Positions 1-8,519 of a stretch of DNA of 64,000 nt are shown piece after piece. The stretch is from the NCBI GenBank assembly GCA_029259695.1, contig JAJDEQ010000132.1, positions 1 to 64,000 of the forward strand, given 5' to 3'. The translations under genes were made by a program, and so were the position numbers. Positions within the stretch are counted from its first letter, which is position 1. Each line of letters opens with the position of its first letter. Source of the stretch: Planctomycetota bacterium (GTDB taxonomy: Bacteria; Planctomycetota; B15-G4). Under the pieces are notes generated by a model. The model searched no databases. It saw only the letters and a program-made list of their open reading frames with translations, and was not told the DNA's origin.

Positions 1-2
1 TG

Positions 3-278
3 CAACGCCTCTGGTCGGCCGTGGAACACGACGCAAGCCACACGAGCGGCCACCCGGCCAACCTGTTCCTGATCACCGACGGACTCCTGGCACGTCGCGC
101 GCCGGCAGCGCACCACGCAGCCGACCGCGCCGCCCGGTTCATGGCGGAGACGGATGAGGTCAGCCCCTGGGAAGTCCTCGCCGCCCGGGACTACCCCGCG
201 CTGTTCGCCCACTGGGAGCAACACGCTCCCGATCTCGCGCGACGCGTGCGCGAAGCCAAGGAGACGCACCGTGCGTGA
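3..278 (+). CDS. C-terminal end of an unrecognised protein (partial)
   Basis: The frame is open from the first complete codon of the window and stops at TGA 276-278, so this is the 3' end of a gene that begins upstream. About 91 residues are visible, mostly helical by composition and rich in Ala, Arg and Glu, with no membrane segment or motif that I recognise. A GTG at position 21 could be read as a start, but the frame continues upstream without a stop, so a truncated longer gene is more likely. The stop overlaps the start of the next gene, which suggests a translationally coupled pair. No function is proposed. Confidence 0.6.
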   Translation, partial: QRLWSAVEHDASHTSGHPANLFLITDGLLARRAPAAHHAADRAARFMAETDEVSPWEVLAARDYPALFAHWEQHAPDLARRVREAKETHRA

Positions 279-882
279 TCACATGCGCAACACCTTCCTG
301 CTCGCCCTCGCCATGTTCGTGCCGGCGCTCGGCAACCACGTCAGCGCCCAGGGCGACGTGGGCACGAACCCGCTGATCGGCGCACCCGCCCCCCACGCCG
401 CGCCCAAGCCCACGGTAGAAGCACCCGCGGACGGCTCGGTGTCCGCATCGACCGTCCTGCTGGACATCCCTGCGGGCGGCGTGACGCTGAACCCCGCCAC
501 GCTGACTTCCGGGCCGGGCCGCCGCGCAGGTCCAGCGCCGTCAGAGGGCCCGCGGATCGCAGTGGCCACGCGCACCACCCCCGCGGGCGCACTCGAACTG
601 GAGTTGACCGGAGCAGCCGAAGGCTGGGTGGCCATCTTCGCGGCGCCCTCGGAGCGAGAGCCCGCGGTCTTGCTCACCCTCGCACCGTTGCCCCAGGGCG
701 GAACCACCACGGTCACGCTCTTGAGCGCCGAGGACCTGGAGACCCTCACCGCAGCAGGCCTCGACGGCCTGCACGTCACGCTCGTGTCCACCCGGGCTCA
801 ACCGCTGCCGACCGGCGCCCGATCGCACTCACGCGGCACGGCAGCACGCCGCCCCGTGGCCGAACACGCCGGGCGGCGCTAG
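271..882 (+). CDS. Secreted protein of unknown function
   Basis: A 203-residue protein that begins VRDHMRNTFLLALAMFVP and has a clear signal peptide ending near NHVSAQ, so it is exported. The GTG start at 271 is chosen because AAGGAG lies 7 nt upstream (258-263); an ATG at 283 is the alternative. The mature part is rich in Ala, Pro, Thr and Gly and ends in a basic, Arg-rich tail. It overlaps the stop of the preceding gene by 8 nt, so the two are probably co-translated. I do not recognise a family. Codon position 3 is strongly G/C, as in neighbouring genes, which supports it being coding. Confidence 0.65.
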   Translation: MRDHMRNTFLLALAMFVPALGNHVSAQGDVGTNPLIGAPAPHAAPKPTVEAPADGSVSASTVLLDIPAGGVTLNPATLTSGPGRRAGPAPSEGPRIAVATRTTPAGALELELTGAAEGWVAIFAAPSEREPAVLLTLAPLPQGGTTTVTLLSAEDLETLTAAGLDGLHVTLVSTRAQPLPTGARSHSRGTAARRPVAEHAGRR

Positions 883-888
883 AAGAAC

Positions 889-907
889 CACCACTCCTTG
901 TGTGGTG
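889..907. terminator. Possible bidirectional terminator hairpin
   Basis: CACCAC (889-894) and GTGGTG (902-907) form a perfect 6-bp stem with a 7-nt loop. It lies directly after the stop of the forward gene and before the stop of the reverse endonuclease III gene, which is where a shared terminator would sit. There is no T-tract, so this is only a candidate. Confidence 0.35.
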
Positions 908-977
908 ACGAGGAGCCGGGGCCGGGTGGCGTCCGCAAGGGCGTCGCCCGGTCCCGTTCGTCACGGCGCCCCACCGA

Positions 978-1658
978 TCAGGTGCGGGACGCCGCCCGGC
1001 GAGCCGGCGCACGCCGCCCTTCCTCGGCCACACGCTTCTTGCTCGCGGCCCAGGAACAGATCGGACACGTCGCCAGGTCGTGCCCGCGCGCGGGGCAGTG
1101 CTCGCGACCGAAGTAGATGATCTGCAGGTGCCGGAGCCCCCAGCTCTCGCGCGCGAACAACTTCTTCAGGTCGCGCTCGGTGTGTTCGACGCTGCGTCCG
1201 TTGGACAGTCCCCAACGCGCCGCCAGGCGATGGATGTGTGTGTCCACGGCGAACGCCGGGACGCCGAACGCCTGGGCCATGACCACACTGGCCGTCTTGT
1301 GCCCCACGCCGGGCAACGCCTCGAGTTCCTCGAACGTGCGCGGCACCTCGCCGTCATGCCGCTCGACGATCAGTCGCGACAGGGCCCGGATGTTCTTCGA
1401 CTTCGCCGGTGACAGGCCGCACGGTTTGATCACGCTGCGGATGCGCGCCGCCGTGAGCCGCCCCATCTCCTCGGGCGTCAAGGCCAGCGCGAACAACGCC
1501 GGCGTGACCTGGTTCACGCGCACGTCGGTGCACTGCGCCGACAACAGCACGGCCACCAGCAGCGTGTACGCGTCCCGATGCTCGAGCGGCACCGGCGTGG
1601 TGGGGTACAGCTCGTCGAGGATCACCCCGACCCGGTCCGCCTTGTCCTGGCGCTTCAT
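978..1658 (-). CDS. nth: Endonuclease III (DNA glycosylase/AP lyase) with non-standard cysteines
   Basis: A 226-residue HhH-GPD glycosylase that would excise oxidised pyrimidines and cleave the AP site in base excision repair. The helix-hairpin-helix is LPGVGHKTAS with the catalytic Lys at residue 121, and the catalytic Asp is residue 139 in AFAVDTHIHR; both are the expected positions for Nth. The C-terminus departs from the usual [4Fe-4S] pattern C-x6-C-x2-C-x5-C: only Cys188, Cys198 and Cys201 are present, spaced C-x9-C-x2-C. The cluster may therefore be absent or altered. A basic tail of about 20 residues follows. It stands alone, convergent with the secreted protein upstream on the plus strand and next to tRNA-Arg. 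Confidence 0.93.
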   Translation of the reverse strand: MKRQDKADRVGVILDELYPTTPVPLEHRDAYTLLVAVLLSAQCTDVRVNQVTPALFALALTPEEMGRLTAARIRSVIKPCGLSPAKSKNIRALSRLIVERHDGEVPRTFEELEALPGVGHKTASVVMAQAFGVPAFAVDTHIHRLAARWGLSNGRSVEHTERDLKKLFARESWGLRHLQIIYFGREHCPARGHDLATCPICSWAASKKRVAEEGRRAPARRAASRT

Positions 1659-1785
1659 GACCGGAGGCTAACCCGCCGACGAGCGCCCGTGCGAGCCACC
1701 AAGGAGCAGGCTCCGGACGCAGACTGGCCCGCCGGGGTGGCGCTCTCCCCGGGGCGGCGCGCCCCACGCGCACGGGGAGAAGGAC

Positions 1786-1862
1786 TGGTACACCCGACAG
1801 GATTCGAACCTGTGACCTCCTGCTCCGGAGGCAGGCGCTCTATCCAGCTGAGCTACGGGTGC
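1786..1862 (-). tRNA. tRNA-Arg (anticodon CCG)
   Basis: Read on the minus strand, the gene starts GCACCCGTAGCTCAG and ends in GGTTCGAATCC, CGGGTGT, discriminator A and an encoded CCA. The 7-bp acceptor stem pairs fully if the first G-U is allowed. The anticodon loop is CTCCGGA, which puts CCG at positions 34-36 (plus-strand 1826-1828). It would read the CGG arginine codon, which is frequent in this GC-rich genome. The 3' CCA is in the DNA. Confidence 0.96.
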
Positions 1863-1876
1863 ACATCAGCCCGTGG

Positions 1877-1904
1877 ATGATCCGCGGACCGGCAAGCGGG
1901 TCAA
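1877..1904 (-). promoter_or_regulatory. Candidate sigma-70-type promoter of tRNA-Arg
   Basis: On the minus strand TTGACC (1904-1899) is followed after 16 nt by GATCAT (1882-1877), which matches the -10 consensus at four of six positions. The distance places transcription start within a few bases of the tRNA 5' end at 1862. The -35 match is good and the -10 is weak. Confidence 0.4.
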
Positions 1905-2336
1905 CCCCCGGGGGCAGGACGGGCCGGATGTTCTTCGCGTTACGTCGTGCTTGGGCGCCCGACGGCTCGTCCCGGGAGCGTCCACCTTGGGCGACTCCAC
2001 CGACCGACCGCGCCCCGAACGTTGCCGAAACCCCTGGAGTCAGCTCGTACCTGCCGCCCCTGACCTCCCGGGGCGGGAGGACCGCGGACGCCTGACCTGT
2101 CAGGGAATCGGCCGTCGTCCGGCGGCCAACACCTGGATTCGACACCAAGACGGCTGCCACCTCCCGGGGGGGAGTGAAGCCGCCCGAAGCGGGTCAGGCG
2201 CCCGCGTCTTCCTCGGGGCCGGCGCGGCCTCTTCCCGCGGGGCGGGCCCGGCCTCGCACGGCGACGGGCCTCCGACACATGCGCCGTCGCGGATTCTTCC
2301 TTGGGCCCCGAATGGGCCCCAACTCGGCTCGCCGAA
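1905..2336. other. Intergenic stretch with nothing recognised
   Basis: About 430 bp between the tRNA-Arg promoter and the stop of the metallo-hydrolase gene. Open frames are present on both strands but have no ribosome binding site, no plausible domain and no family resemblance. I see no repeat or RNA structure that stands out against the GC-rich background. Confidence 0.5.
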
Positions 2337-3278
2337 CTACCGCCCCCGCGCCTCGCCATCCCGATCGTCACCGAGCATGCTCTCGTACACGATGCCGACC
2401 CACATGTCCGGGCGCATGAAGCCCTTGCCCCAGTCGCCATCCAGTTTGGCGGTGGGCTTGGCGGCCACGACCTCGTCGCGGCTCTTGCCCGCGTCGATCA
2501 TGGGCTGGATGCCATCGCGCACGGTCTCGAGCATGCCGACGTAGGCGCGCAGGTCGGCGGGTGTCGCCAGGGTCCCGTGCCCGGGGATGATCTTCGTGTC
2601 GTCGTCGGCGCGCTCCAGCACCGCGTGGGCCGCCGCGATCACGCCGTGGATCGAGCCACCGCTGCTGTGATCGATGAACGGGTAGCTGCCCTTGAAGAAC
2701 GTGTCGCCCATGTGGAAGGCGTTGCTGCGCTTGAAGTGGATGATCGCGTCCCCATCGGTGTGCGCGTGGGGCACGTGGAAGACGTGCAGCTCGTCTCCAT
2801 TCCAGTGGAACGTCACCGAGTCGGCGAAGGTCACCACCGGCAGGGCCTCGGGCGGCGAGGGCGGCACCTTGCGACCGAAGGCCTCCATGAACTGCTCGGT
2901 GCTCATGCGCTCGCGAACGTTGGCGTGCGCGACGATCAGCACGCCCGCGCGGCCCAGGTTCTCGTTGCCCCCGGTGTGATCACCGTGCCAATGGGTGTTG
3001 GCCAGGAAGCGCACCGGTCGATCACTCAGCTTGCCCACGGCGGCGAGGATCTGCTCGGTCAGCGGCGCGAACTGATCGTCCACCATGAACACGCCGTCGT
3101 CGCCCACGGACACGCCGATGTTGCCGCCCTGGCCCGTGAGCATGTACAGGCCGTCGGCCACCGGCAGCGCCTCGATCGTGACCTGCTGTTCCTGGCCGAC
3201 GAGGCCGGGCGTGAGCGAGAGGCCGAGCAACGTGGCGCAGAACAAGCGGGCAAGCGCGGGGCGAGCGGTTGATGTCAT
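2337..3278 (-). CDS. Secreted metallo-beta-lactamase-fold hydrolase
   Basis: A 313-residue MBL-superfamily protein with an N-terminal signal peptide (hydrophobic stretch around residues 11-28, cleavage likely near GLVGQ). The zinc-binding HxHxDH motif is residues 96-101 (THWHGDH), with further ligand candidates in VPHAHTDGD, HMGDTFF and IIPGHG. The spacing fits cyclase- or lactonase-like MBL hydrolases that act in the periplasm or outside the cell; a true beta-lactamase role cannot be claimed from the sequence. It is the last gene before tRNA-Arg on this strand. Between it and the upstream gene lies a fragment of the repeat also seen at 63.5 kb. Confidence 0.85.
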   Translation of the reverse strand: MTSTARPALARLFCATLLGLSLTPGLVGQEQQVTIEALPVADGLYMLTGQGGNIGVSVGDDGVFMVDDQFAPLTEQILAAVGKLSDRPVRFLANTHWHGDHTGGNENLGRAGVLIVAHANVRERMSTEQFMEAFGRKVPPSPPEALPVVTFADSVTFHWNGDELHVFHVPHAHTDGDAIIHFKRSNAFHMGDTFFKGSYPFIDHSSGGSIHGVIAAAHAVLERADDDTKIIPGHGTLATPADLRAYVGMLETVRDGIQPMIDAGKSRDEVVAAKPTAKLDGDWGKGFMRPDMWVGIVYESMLGDDRDGEARGR

Positions 3279-3353
3279 CGGGACGGGACTCCGGGGCTTC
3301 GTCGGCAGGCCGGGGACAAGTCGCCGGACCCTCCCCTCTCGGTGTCGCGCATT

Positions 3354-3390
3354 CTAGCCTGGACTTCTCACCAGGTTCGTCGCGACGTGA
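3354..3390. repeat. Single end of a MITE-like element
   Basis: CTAGCCTGGACTTCTCACCA (3354-3373), followed by GGTTCGTCGCGACG, closely matches the left end of the element at 63454-63632 (CTAGCCCGGACTTCTCACCA). No right-hand partner is visible nearby, so it is probably a decayed or truncated copy. CCTGG and CCAGG within it can pair as a small hairpin between the two minus-strand genes. Confidence 0.6.
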
Positions 3391-3422
3391 CGAATGGCCG
3401 CCCGGAAGCGGGGCGGGCGCGC

Positions 3423-4748
3423 TCAGAGCTCCTCGGTCACGGCGCCGTCGGCCGCGGCACCCTCGGGCGTGCCGGCTCCTCGCTCCTCGGTGGCGTCCGT
3501 CGGCACGCCCTTGCCGTGGGGCACGTCGGCCGCGTCCCATGCGCCCTGCCAGCGCGGTGCGGTGGGCAGCTCCGGCATGAGCAGGGCGAGCACGGACATG
3601 GCCGTGCCGTAGTTGGCCGTGCGTGGGAACACGCGGTCATTCCAGGACCCGTCGGGCAGGCGCACCTCGTAGAGCAGCTCGCGCAGGCGTCGGCGGTACT
3701 CGCCGCGCTCCGGTCCGGGCAGCAGTTCGATCGCCTGGGCCGCGTAGTGATGGGCGAAGTAGAAGTAGTACGGCGCCACGCCGTAGGGCGCCACGTGCGT
3801 GCCCTTCTGGGCCCGACGCGCATCGAGCCATTGCCAGTGCACGAGGAACGCGTCGATCGCACCGCGCAGCCGAGCCGGAGACGAGCGGCCGCCCAGGGTC
3901 AGCGTGGCCTCGGCGCACAGCATGCGCCCCACCGAACCGGGCACCACGTCCCGGGGCTCGCCGCTGTCCGGCGAGCGCACCGAGTAGGCGATCGCGCCGG
4001 TGGCGCTGGCTCCGCGCTCGAGCACGCCGAGGCCCCGCTCCACGACGCGGGCATCGACGGCGTGACCCTGCTGCGCCGCGGCGAACAGCACCTGCAGGCA
4101 GGGCCCGGTCATGAACGGTGATGCCGGCGAGGGCGCGCCGAGTTCGCGGCGAGAGTAGGCCCAGCCACCGACCACCGGGATCTCCAGCCCGTGCAGTCCG
4201 TCCAGGTAGAACACCACGGCGCGTTCGACGGCCTCCGCCTGCCCCTCCGGCACGAGGTCGAGCCGCTGCAGGCGGAGCAAGAGGTCGAGTGCGAAGCAGT
4301 AACCCCAGCAACGCACGTCGTAGCCGCCGTCGTACTCGGGAGCCATCAGCGGATGCTCGATCGCGCCGGTGATGAACGCCACCGCCCGGGCGACCGCGGC
4401 CTGTCGCTCTTCGTCGTCGGCGTAACCCGGCGCCTGGACCAGCGCGCCGGCGCAGATGCCCGTACCGCCCACGCGGTAGCCGATCGGGATCTGCCCCCTG
4501 ACGCGGTACACACCCTCGTACGGCCACTCGCTCCGGGGGTCGCCTTCCTGCATCTCGAGCAGGTGCTGGACGCCCGTGGCGATCGCGACGTCAACCGGCG
4601 GAGACGCCTCGGCGTCCTCGTCGACCGGGCTCGTGTTCGCGTGACCCGGCATGCCTGAGCCCAGCAGCGCCGTGGCCAGCACGGCAACCACGACGAGCAG
4701 TCTGGAGAAGCGCGTTGACGAGCACGGCCAGCTGGCGGACTTGGTCAC
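3423..4748 (-). CDS. Secreted squalene-cyclase/prenyltransferase-like repeat protein
   Basis: A 441-residue exported protein. The GTG at 4748 is preferred because GGGAG lies 9 nt upstream and it gives a normal signal peptide (RFSRLLVVVAVLATALLGSG); the frame stays open further upstream to 4817. The body resembles the alpha/alpha-toroid of prenyltransferase and squalene-oxidase repeats, with Gly/Trp/Tyr-rich helices such as GGWAYSRRELG, LPDGSWNDRVF and ANYGTAMSVLALL near the end. No DxDD cyclase motif is present, so a scaffold or glycan-binding role is as likely as catalysis. Such proteins are common in planctomycetes. The C-terminus is acidic and low in complexity. Confidence 0.75.
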   Translation of the reverse strand: MTKSASWPCSSTRFSRLLVVVAVLATALLGSGMPGHANTSPVDEDAEASPPVDVAIATGVQHLLEMQEGDPRSEWPYEGVYRVRGQIPIGYRVGGTGICAGALVQAPGYADDEERQAAVARAVAFITGAIEHPLMAPEYDGGYDVRCWGYCFALDLLLRLQRLDLVPEGQAEAVERAVVFYLDGLHGLEIPVVGGWAYSRRELGAPSPASPFMTGPCLQVLFAAAQQGHAVDARVVERGLGVLERGASATGAIAYSVRSPDSGEPRDVVPGSVGRMLCAEATLTLGGRSSPARLRGAIDAFLVHWQWLDARRAQKGTHVAPYGVAPYYFYFAHHYAAQAIELLPGPERGEYRRRLRELLYEVRLPDGSWNDRVFPRTANYGTAMSVLALLMPELPTAPRWQGAWDAADVPHGKGVPTDATEERGAGTPEGAAADGAVTEEL

Positions 4749-4890
4749 GATCCCGATCTCCCTGCGATGGGCGGCGAGCGCTCCGGTGTGTGCGCAGCGG
4801 GCCTCGAGCATCGGCATGCCGCGGCGTCAGGACGTGACCATACGACATCGACCTCACGGCGACCCGGGCCCGTGGATAGAATCCGCCCCC

Positions 4891-6348
4891 ATGCGTTGCC
4901 CACCACGCCACTCGCCTCCCGCCCGACGACCGTCCGGCCCGACCCTGATGGCAGCCGCCCTCGTGCTCGCACTCGGCGCGAGCTGCGGCGACTCGCCCGG
5001 CGCCGACGGCGAACGCGCCCCATCCGGCACGCCGCCGCCACTCAATCTGGTGGTGATCACGATCGACACCCTGCGGGCGGACCACGTGGGCGCGTTCGGC
5101 CATCCCCACCCGACCACACCACGCATCGACGCCCTGGCCGCGCGGGGCGCCGTGTTCACACAGGCCATCGCCACCTCGTCCTGGACGCGGGCCTCCATGG
5201 CCAGCGTGATGACCGGCCTCTACCCCACGGCCACCGGTCTCACGTGCCACAACTTCCGCGTACCCCAGGGCGATTGCGACGTGCTGTCCCCGGGCCTCAC
5301 GACCTTCGCCGAACTGTTCGCGGAAGCCGGTTACGACACGGCCGGCATCGTGGCCAACATCAACGTCGACCCCGTCTTCGGCTTCGACCAGGGCTTCGCC
5401 GAGTACGTCTTCGCACCCAACCAGCTCTTGGGTGAGGCCCGTGGCGACGACGACGCCGCCTGGCGCCAGCGCAACGACTGGCTGCGAGCGACCACGGACA
5501 AGGTCACCGCCTCCGCCATCGACTGGCTCGACGGTCGCGCCGCCGACGCTCCCCCCTTCCTGCTCTACCTGCACTACCTCGACCCACACGACCCGTACGA
5601 ACCCAGCGCACCCCAGCGGGACGCCTTCACCGCGCGCACCTACGCCGTCGACGCGCGCAGCCGCGACGAGATCGCCCTGTACGACGGCGAGATCCGCGAC
5701 GTCGACACGGCGCTCGGCCGGGTCTTCGACCGTCTCGAGCAAGCCGGCCTGACCGACACGACGGGCATCGTGATCCTGTCCGACCACGGCGAGGAGTTCC
5801 ACGAACACGGCGCCACCCGGCACGGCTTCACGATGTACGACGAACAACTGCGCGTGCCGCTCGTCGTGACGCTGCCCGGCGTCGGCCGACCGGGCACTCG
5901 CGTGGATGCCCAGGTGAGCCTGATCGACGTCGCGCCCACCTTGCTCGATGCCGCGGGCCTGAAGCCGCCCAAGTGGATGCTGGGCCGCAGCCTGCTGCCC
6001 TTCGTGCGTCGCCCGGACCTGGAGGCGCCGCGACCGGTGCTGGCCGAACGCGGCTACAACCCCCTCGCCGCCTGGCGTCGCCCACCCTGGAAGCTGATCC
6101 ACGACACCGAGTCCGGAACCAACCTGTTGTTCGACCTCGACGCCGACCCCGGGGAACTGCTCGACCTGTCCGCCCAACAGCCCGGCGTGGTGGCCGAACT
6201 GCTCGGTGAGTTGCGCCTGGCGTTCGAGACGAACGCAGCGCTCGCCTCGCGCGTCGGTGCAGGGGACGGCACGGGGGTGATCGAGTTGAGCCCGGAACAG
6301 TTGGAGCAGCTCCGGGCGCTGGGTTACGTCGACGTCGACGAGCGCTGA
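4891..6348 (+). CDS. Sulfatase-superfamily hydrolase, probable lipoprotein
   Basis: A 485-residue member of the alkaline phosphatase/sulfatase superfamily. The ATG at 4891 gives an export signal ending in ALGASCGD, where Cys32 could be lipidated. Metal-binding residues are visible in VVITIDTLRADHVGAFG and IVILSDHGEEFHEHG. At the nucleophile site the sequence is SSWTRASMASVMTGLYP: Thr99 occupies the place where formylglycine sulfatases have Cys or Ser, so it may be a phospho-transferring relative and not a true sulfatase. The C-terminus ends in LEQLRALGYVDV, a motif shared with the sulfatase-like gene at 35.0 kb. It is followed 7 nt later by a membrane homologue, so the two are likely one operon. 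Confidence 0.85.
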   Translation: MRCPPRHSPPARRPSGPTLMAAALVLALGASCGDSPGADGERAPSGTPPPLNLVVITIDTLRADHVGAFGHPHPTTPRIDALAARGAVFTQAIATSSWTRASMASVMTGLYPTATGLTCHNFRVPQGDCDVLSPGLTTFAELFAEAGYDTAGIVANINVDPVFGFDQGFAEYVFAPNQLLGEARGDDDAAWRQRNDWLRATTDKVTASAIDWLDGRAADAPPFLLYLHYLDPHDPYEPSAPQRDAFTARTYAVDARSRDEIALYDGEIRDVDTALGRVFDRLEQAGLTDTTGIVILSDHGEEFHEHGATRHGFTMYDEQLRVPLVVTLPGVGRPGTRVDAQVSLIDVAPTLLDAAGLKPPKWMLGRSLLPFVRRPDLEAPRPVLAERGYNPLAAWRRPPWKLIHDTESGTNLLFDLDADPGELLDLSAQQPGVVAELLGELRLAFETNAALASRVGAGDGTGVIELSPEQLEQLRALGYVDVDER

Positions 6349-6355
6349 CGCCGAG

Positions 6356-8503
6356 GTGCCGTCCCAACCCTCCACCGCCGTCGGCTCGAGCGCGCGCACG
6401 ACGCTGCTGGTGGTCGCGCTGTTCGTGGTCACGCTGCTCGTGGTGGGACCCTACGGCGTGTACGCGGAGAACGTGGACGACTACTCGGTCTCCTTCCGGA
6501 GCATGCTCGGTCCGGCGCTGCTCCCCGCCCTCGTGGTGGGCACGGCCCTGCTGATCCTGTTGCGGCTCGTGCCCCGCGCCCTCGGCGCCCGGCTGGAGAG
6601 CCTGTTGTTCGCCGGCACGCTGGCGGCCGCCGCCCAGGCCCACGCGCTGCTCGGTCGCTACGGCCAGCTCGACGGCAGCCCGCTCGATCTCGCCGCCAAC
6701 GACTGGCGCACACCGTGGGAGGCCCTGCTGTGGCTCGGGGCCGCTGCGGCCAGCCAGCTCTTCCACCGCCGCCTGTGGCCCCAGCTCCCGTTCCTCGCCG
6801 GGCTGCTGATCACCGTGCAACTGCTCGCGACACCCCTGCTCGGCACCGACCCGACCGGCTTCGAGCAGCCGGTCAACGTCTCCGAACTCGTCCCCGGGGA
6901 CGACATCTTCACGCTGTCGCGCAACGGCAACGTGATCCTGCTGATCCACGACACCGTCACGTCCGACACCTTCCAGGATCTGGTGGCCGCGGACGCGCGC
7001 CTCGCCGACACCGTGTTCACCGGCTTCACGCACTACGCCGACGCCCTCGGCGTCTACCCCCGGACCGTGCCCAGCATCGCGGCCATGGTCGGCGCCGGCC
7101 TGTTCGAGAACCGGCTCCCCTGGGACGCGTTCAAGTACAGCGTCCACGACCGCGCCACCTTGAATCGGGAGCTCGTCGCGCGCGGGTGGGCCGTGGACTG
7201 GGTCGGGCCGAGCAACTACTTCTGTCGCGTCACGAGTCACACCGGGTGTTTCGCCATCCCCCGCCCGTACGCCAGCCGCGACGAACACCGTCGCCACGCC
7301 GCAGCCGAACTCCTGGACATCTCGCTGTTCCGCCACGCCCCGCACATGCTCAAGAGCTGGATCTACAACGGCGGCCGTTGGCGCTGCTCCACCTGGCTCG
7401 CCGGCGAGAGCGCCGACCCGTCCAGCGCCGCGAGTTCGGCGGCCCTGTTCGCCGACCTGACCGACGGCCTGCGCGTGGCCCGCGACGCACCCACGCTCAA
7501 GCTGCTCCACCTGGCCGGAGGCCACGCGCCGCTGGTGCTCGACCCCGACTGCCGCCTCGTGCCGCCCGGCAAGCTGGACACGCCCGCCTACGCCCGGCAG
7601 GTCCGTTGCAGCCTCGAGCAGACCGCCGGGTTCCTGCAGCGTCTGCGCACCCTCGGTGTCTACGATGACAGCCTGATCATCGTGGCCGGCGACCACGGCG
7701 CGTCCTACGGTCCCGGGGGTGCCGAGCCGCACCCGCTCGCGCCGCGCCACCTGTCCCGTGCGCGACCGATGCTGCTGGTCAAGCCGCCCGGCGCCGACGG
7801 CCCCTTGCGCACGTCGCTCGCACCGGCATGGCTGCCCGACCTGGCGCCCACCATCGCCGCCCACGCGGGCCTGGACAGCTCGTTCGAAGGACGCGATCTC
7901 ACGCAGTTGGCCGAAGGTGAGCGTCGCACGCGCATCTACTCGTTCCACGAGCAGAGCGCGCGCAAGGAGCTGCGTGCCGGCTACCTGCAACGACTCGAGC
8001 GCTTCGTCGTCGAGGGCCCGGCCGACGAGCCTGGTTCGTGGACGCTGCTCGAAGCCGTCTTCCCGCCCGACGTGCGCTGGCCCCTCGACCCGCTGGACCT
8101 GGGGCACAGCACGGACGACGCCCGGCTCACCTACTACGGCTGGGACGTGTCCGGCCGCGACGGCGACGACACCACCTGGCGGGCCGCGGTGGGCAGGGCG
8201 GGCGTCTACTTCAGCATGCCGTCGAGCGTCGACGCGCCGCGCGGTGTGGAGCTCCGGGCCCGCCTGCGCGCCGCTCCCGGCACCGCCCCCCAGACCATCG
8301 ACGTGCACCTCGACGGGCTGACAGTGGGTCAGTGGACCCTCGACGACAGCGCGTTCCAGGAGCACACGTTGACCCTGACGGCAGGCGCACCCCGCAGCAA
8401 CCCCGCGCTGCTCGAGTTCGTTCCGCGCCACGCGGCGCTCGGCGAACACTCCCCCCGCCCGCTGTCGTTCGTGCTCGACCGCATCGCGTGGCGCCTGCGC
8501 TGA
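6356..8503 (+). CDS. Integral membrane sulfatase/phosphotransferase-like protein
   Basis: A 715-residue protein with hydrophobic N-terminal segments (about residues 15-35, 50-72, 78-100, 120-160) followed by an extracytoplasmic alkaline-phosphatase-superfamily domain from about residue 185. Motifs include NVILLIHDTVTSDTF (first metal site), YPRTVPSIAAMVGAG (Thr at the nucleophile position) and IIVAGDHGASYGPGG. This layout resembles lipoteichoic-acid synthase and phosphoethanolamine transferases, so transfer of a phospho-group to an envelope polymer or lipid is a reasonable guess. The last 200 residues look like a beta-rich accessory domain. The GTG start at 6356 is only 7 nt after the previous stop, and its ribosome binding site is weak. 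Confidence 0.75.
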   Translation: MPSQPSTAVGSSARTTLLVVALFVVTLLVVGPYGVYAENVDDYSVSFRSMLGPALLPALVVGTALLILLRLVPRALGARLESLLFAGTLAAAAQAHALLGRYGQLDGSPLDLAANDWRTPWEALLWLGAAAASQLFHRRLWPQLPFLAGLLITVQLLATPLLGTDPTGFEQPVNVSELVPGDDIFTLSRNGNVILLIHDTVTSDTFQDLVAADARLADTVFTGFTHYADALGVYPRTVPSIAAMVGAGLFENRLPWDAFKYSVHDRATLNRELVARGWAVDWVGPSNYFCRVTSHTGCFAIPRPYASRDEHRRHAAAELLDISLFRHAPHMLKSWIYNGGRWRCSTWLAGESADPSSAASSAALFADLTDGLRVARDAPTLKLLHLAGGHAPLVLDPDCRLVPPGKLDTPAYARQVRCSLEQTAGFLQRLRTLGVYDDSLIIVAGDHGASYGPGGAEPHPLAPRHLSRARPMLLVKPPGADGPLRTSLAPAWLPDLAPTIAAHAGLDSSFEGRDLTQLAEGERRTRIYSFHEQSARKELRAGYLQRLERFVVEGPADEPGSWTLLEAVFPPDVRWPLDPLDLGHSTDDARLTYYGWDVSGRDGDDTTWRAAVGRAGVYFSMPSSVDAPRGVELRARLRAAPGTAPQTIDVHLDGLTVGQWTLDDSAFQEHTLTLTAGAPRSNPALLEFVPRHAALGEHSPRPLSFVLDRIAWRLR

Positions 8504-8519
8504 GTCCGGGCACCCGCCT

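Noticed and set aside
1863..2544. Small genes on either strand between tRNA-Arg and the MBL gene
   Set aside because: Candidate frames overlap each other, lack ribosome binding sites and have amino-acid content typical of random GC-rich DNA.
2337..3278. Antibiotic-resistance beta-lactamase
   Set aside because: The MBL fold and HxHxDH motif are shared by many hydrolases, and nothing in the sequence or context points to beta-lactam cleavage.
3423..4748. Squalene-hopene cyclase
   Set aside because: No DxDD catalytic motif, too short, and it has a signal peptide; it shares only the repeat fold.
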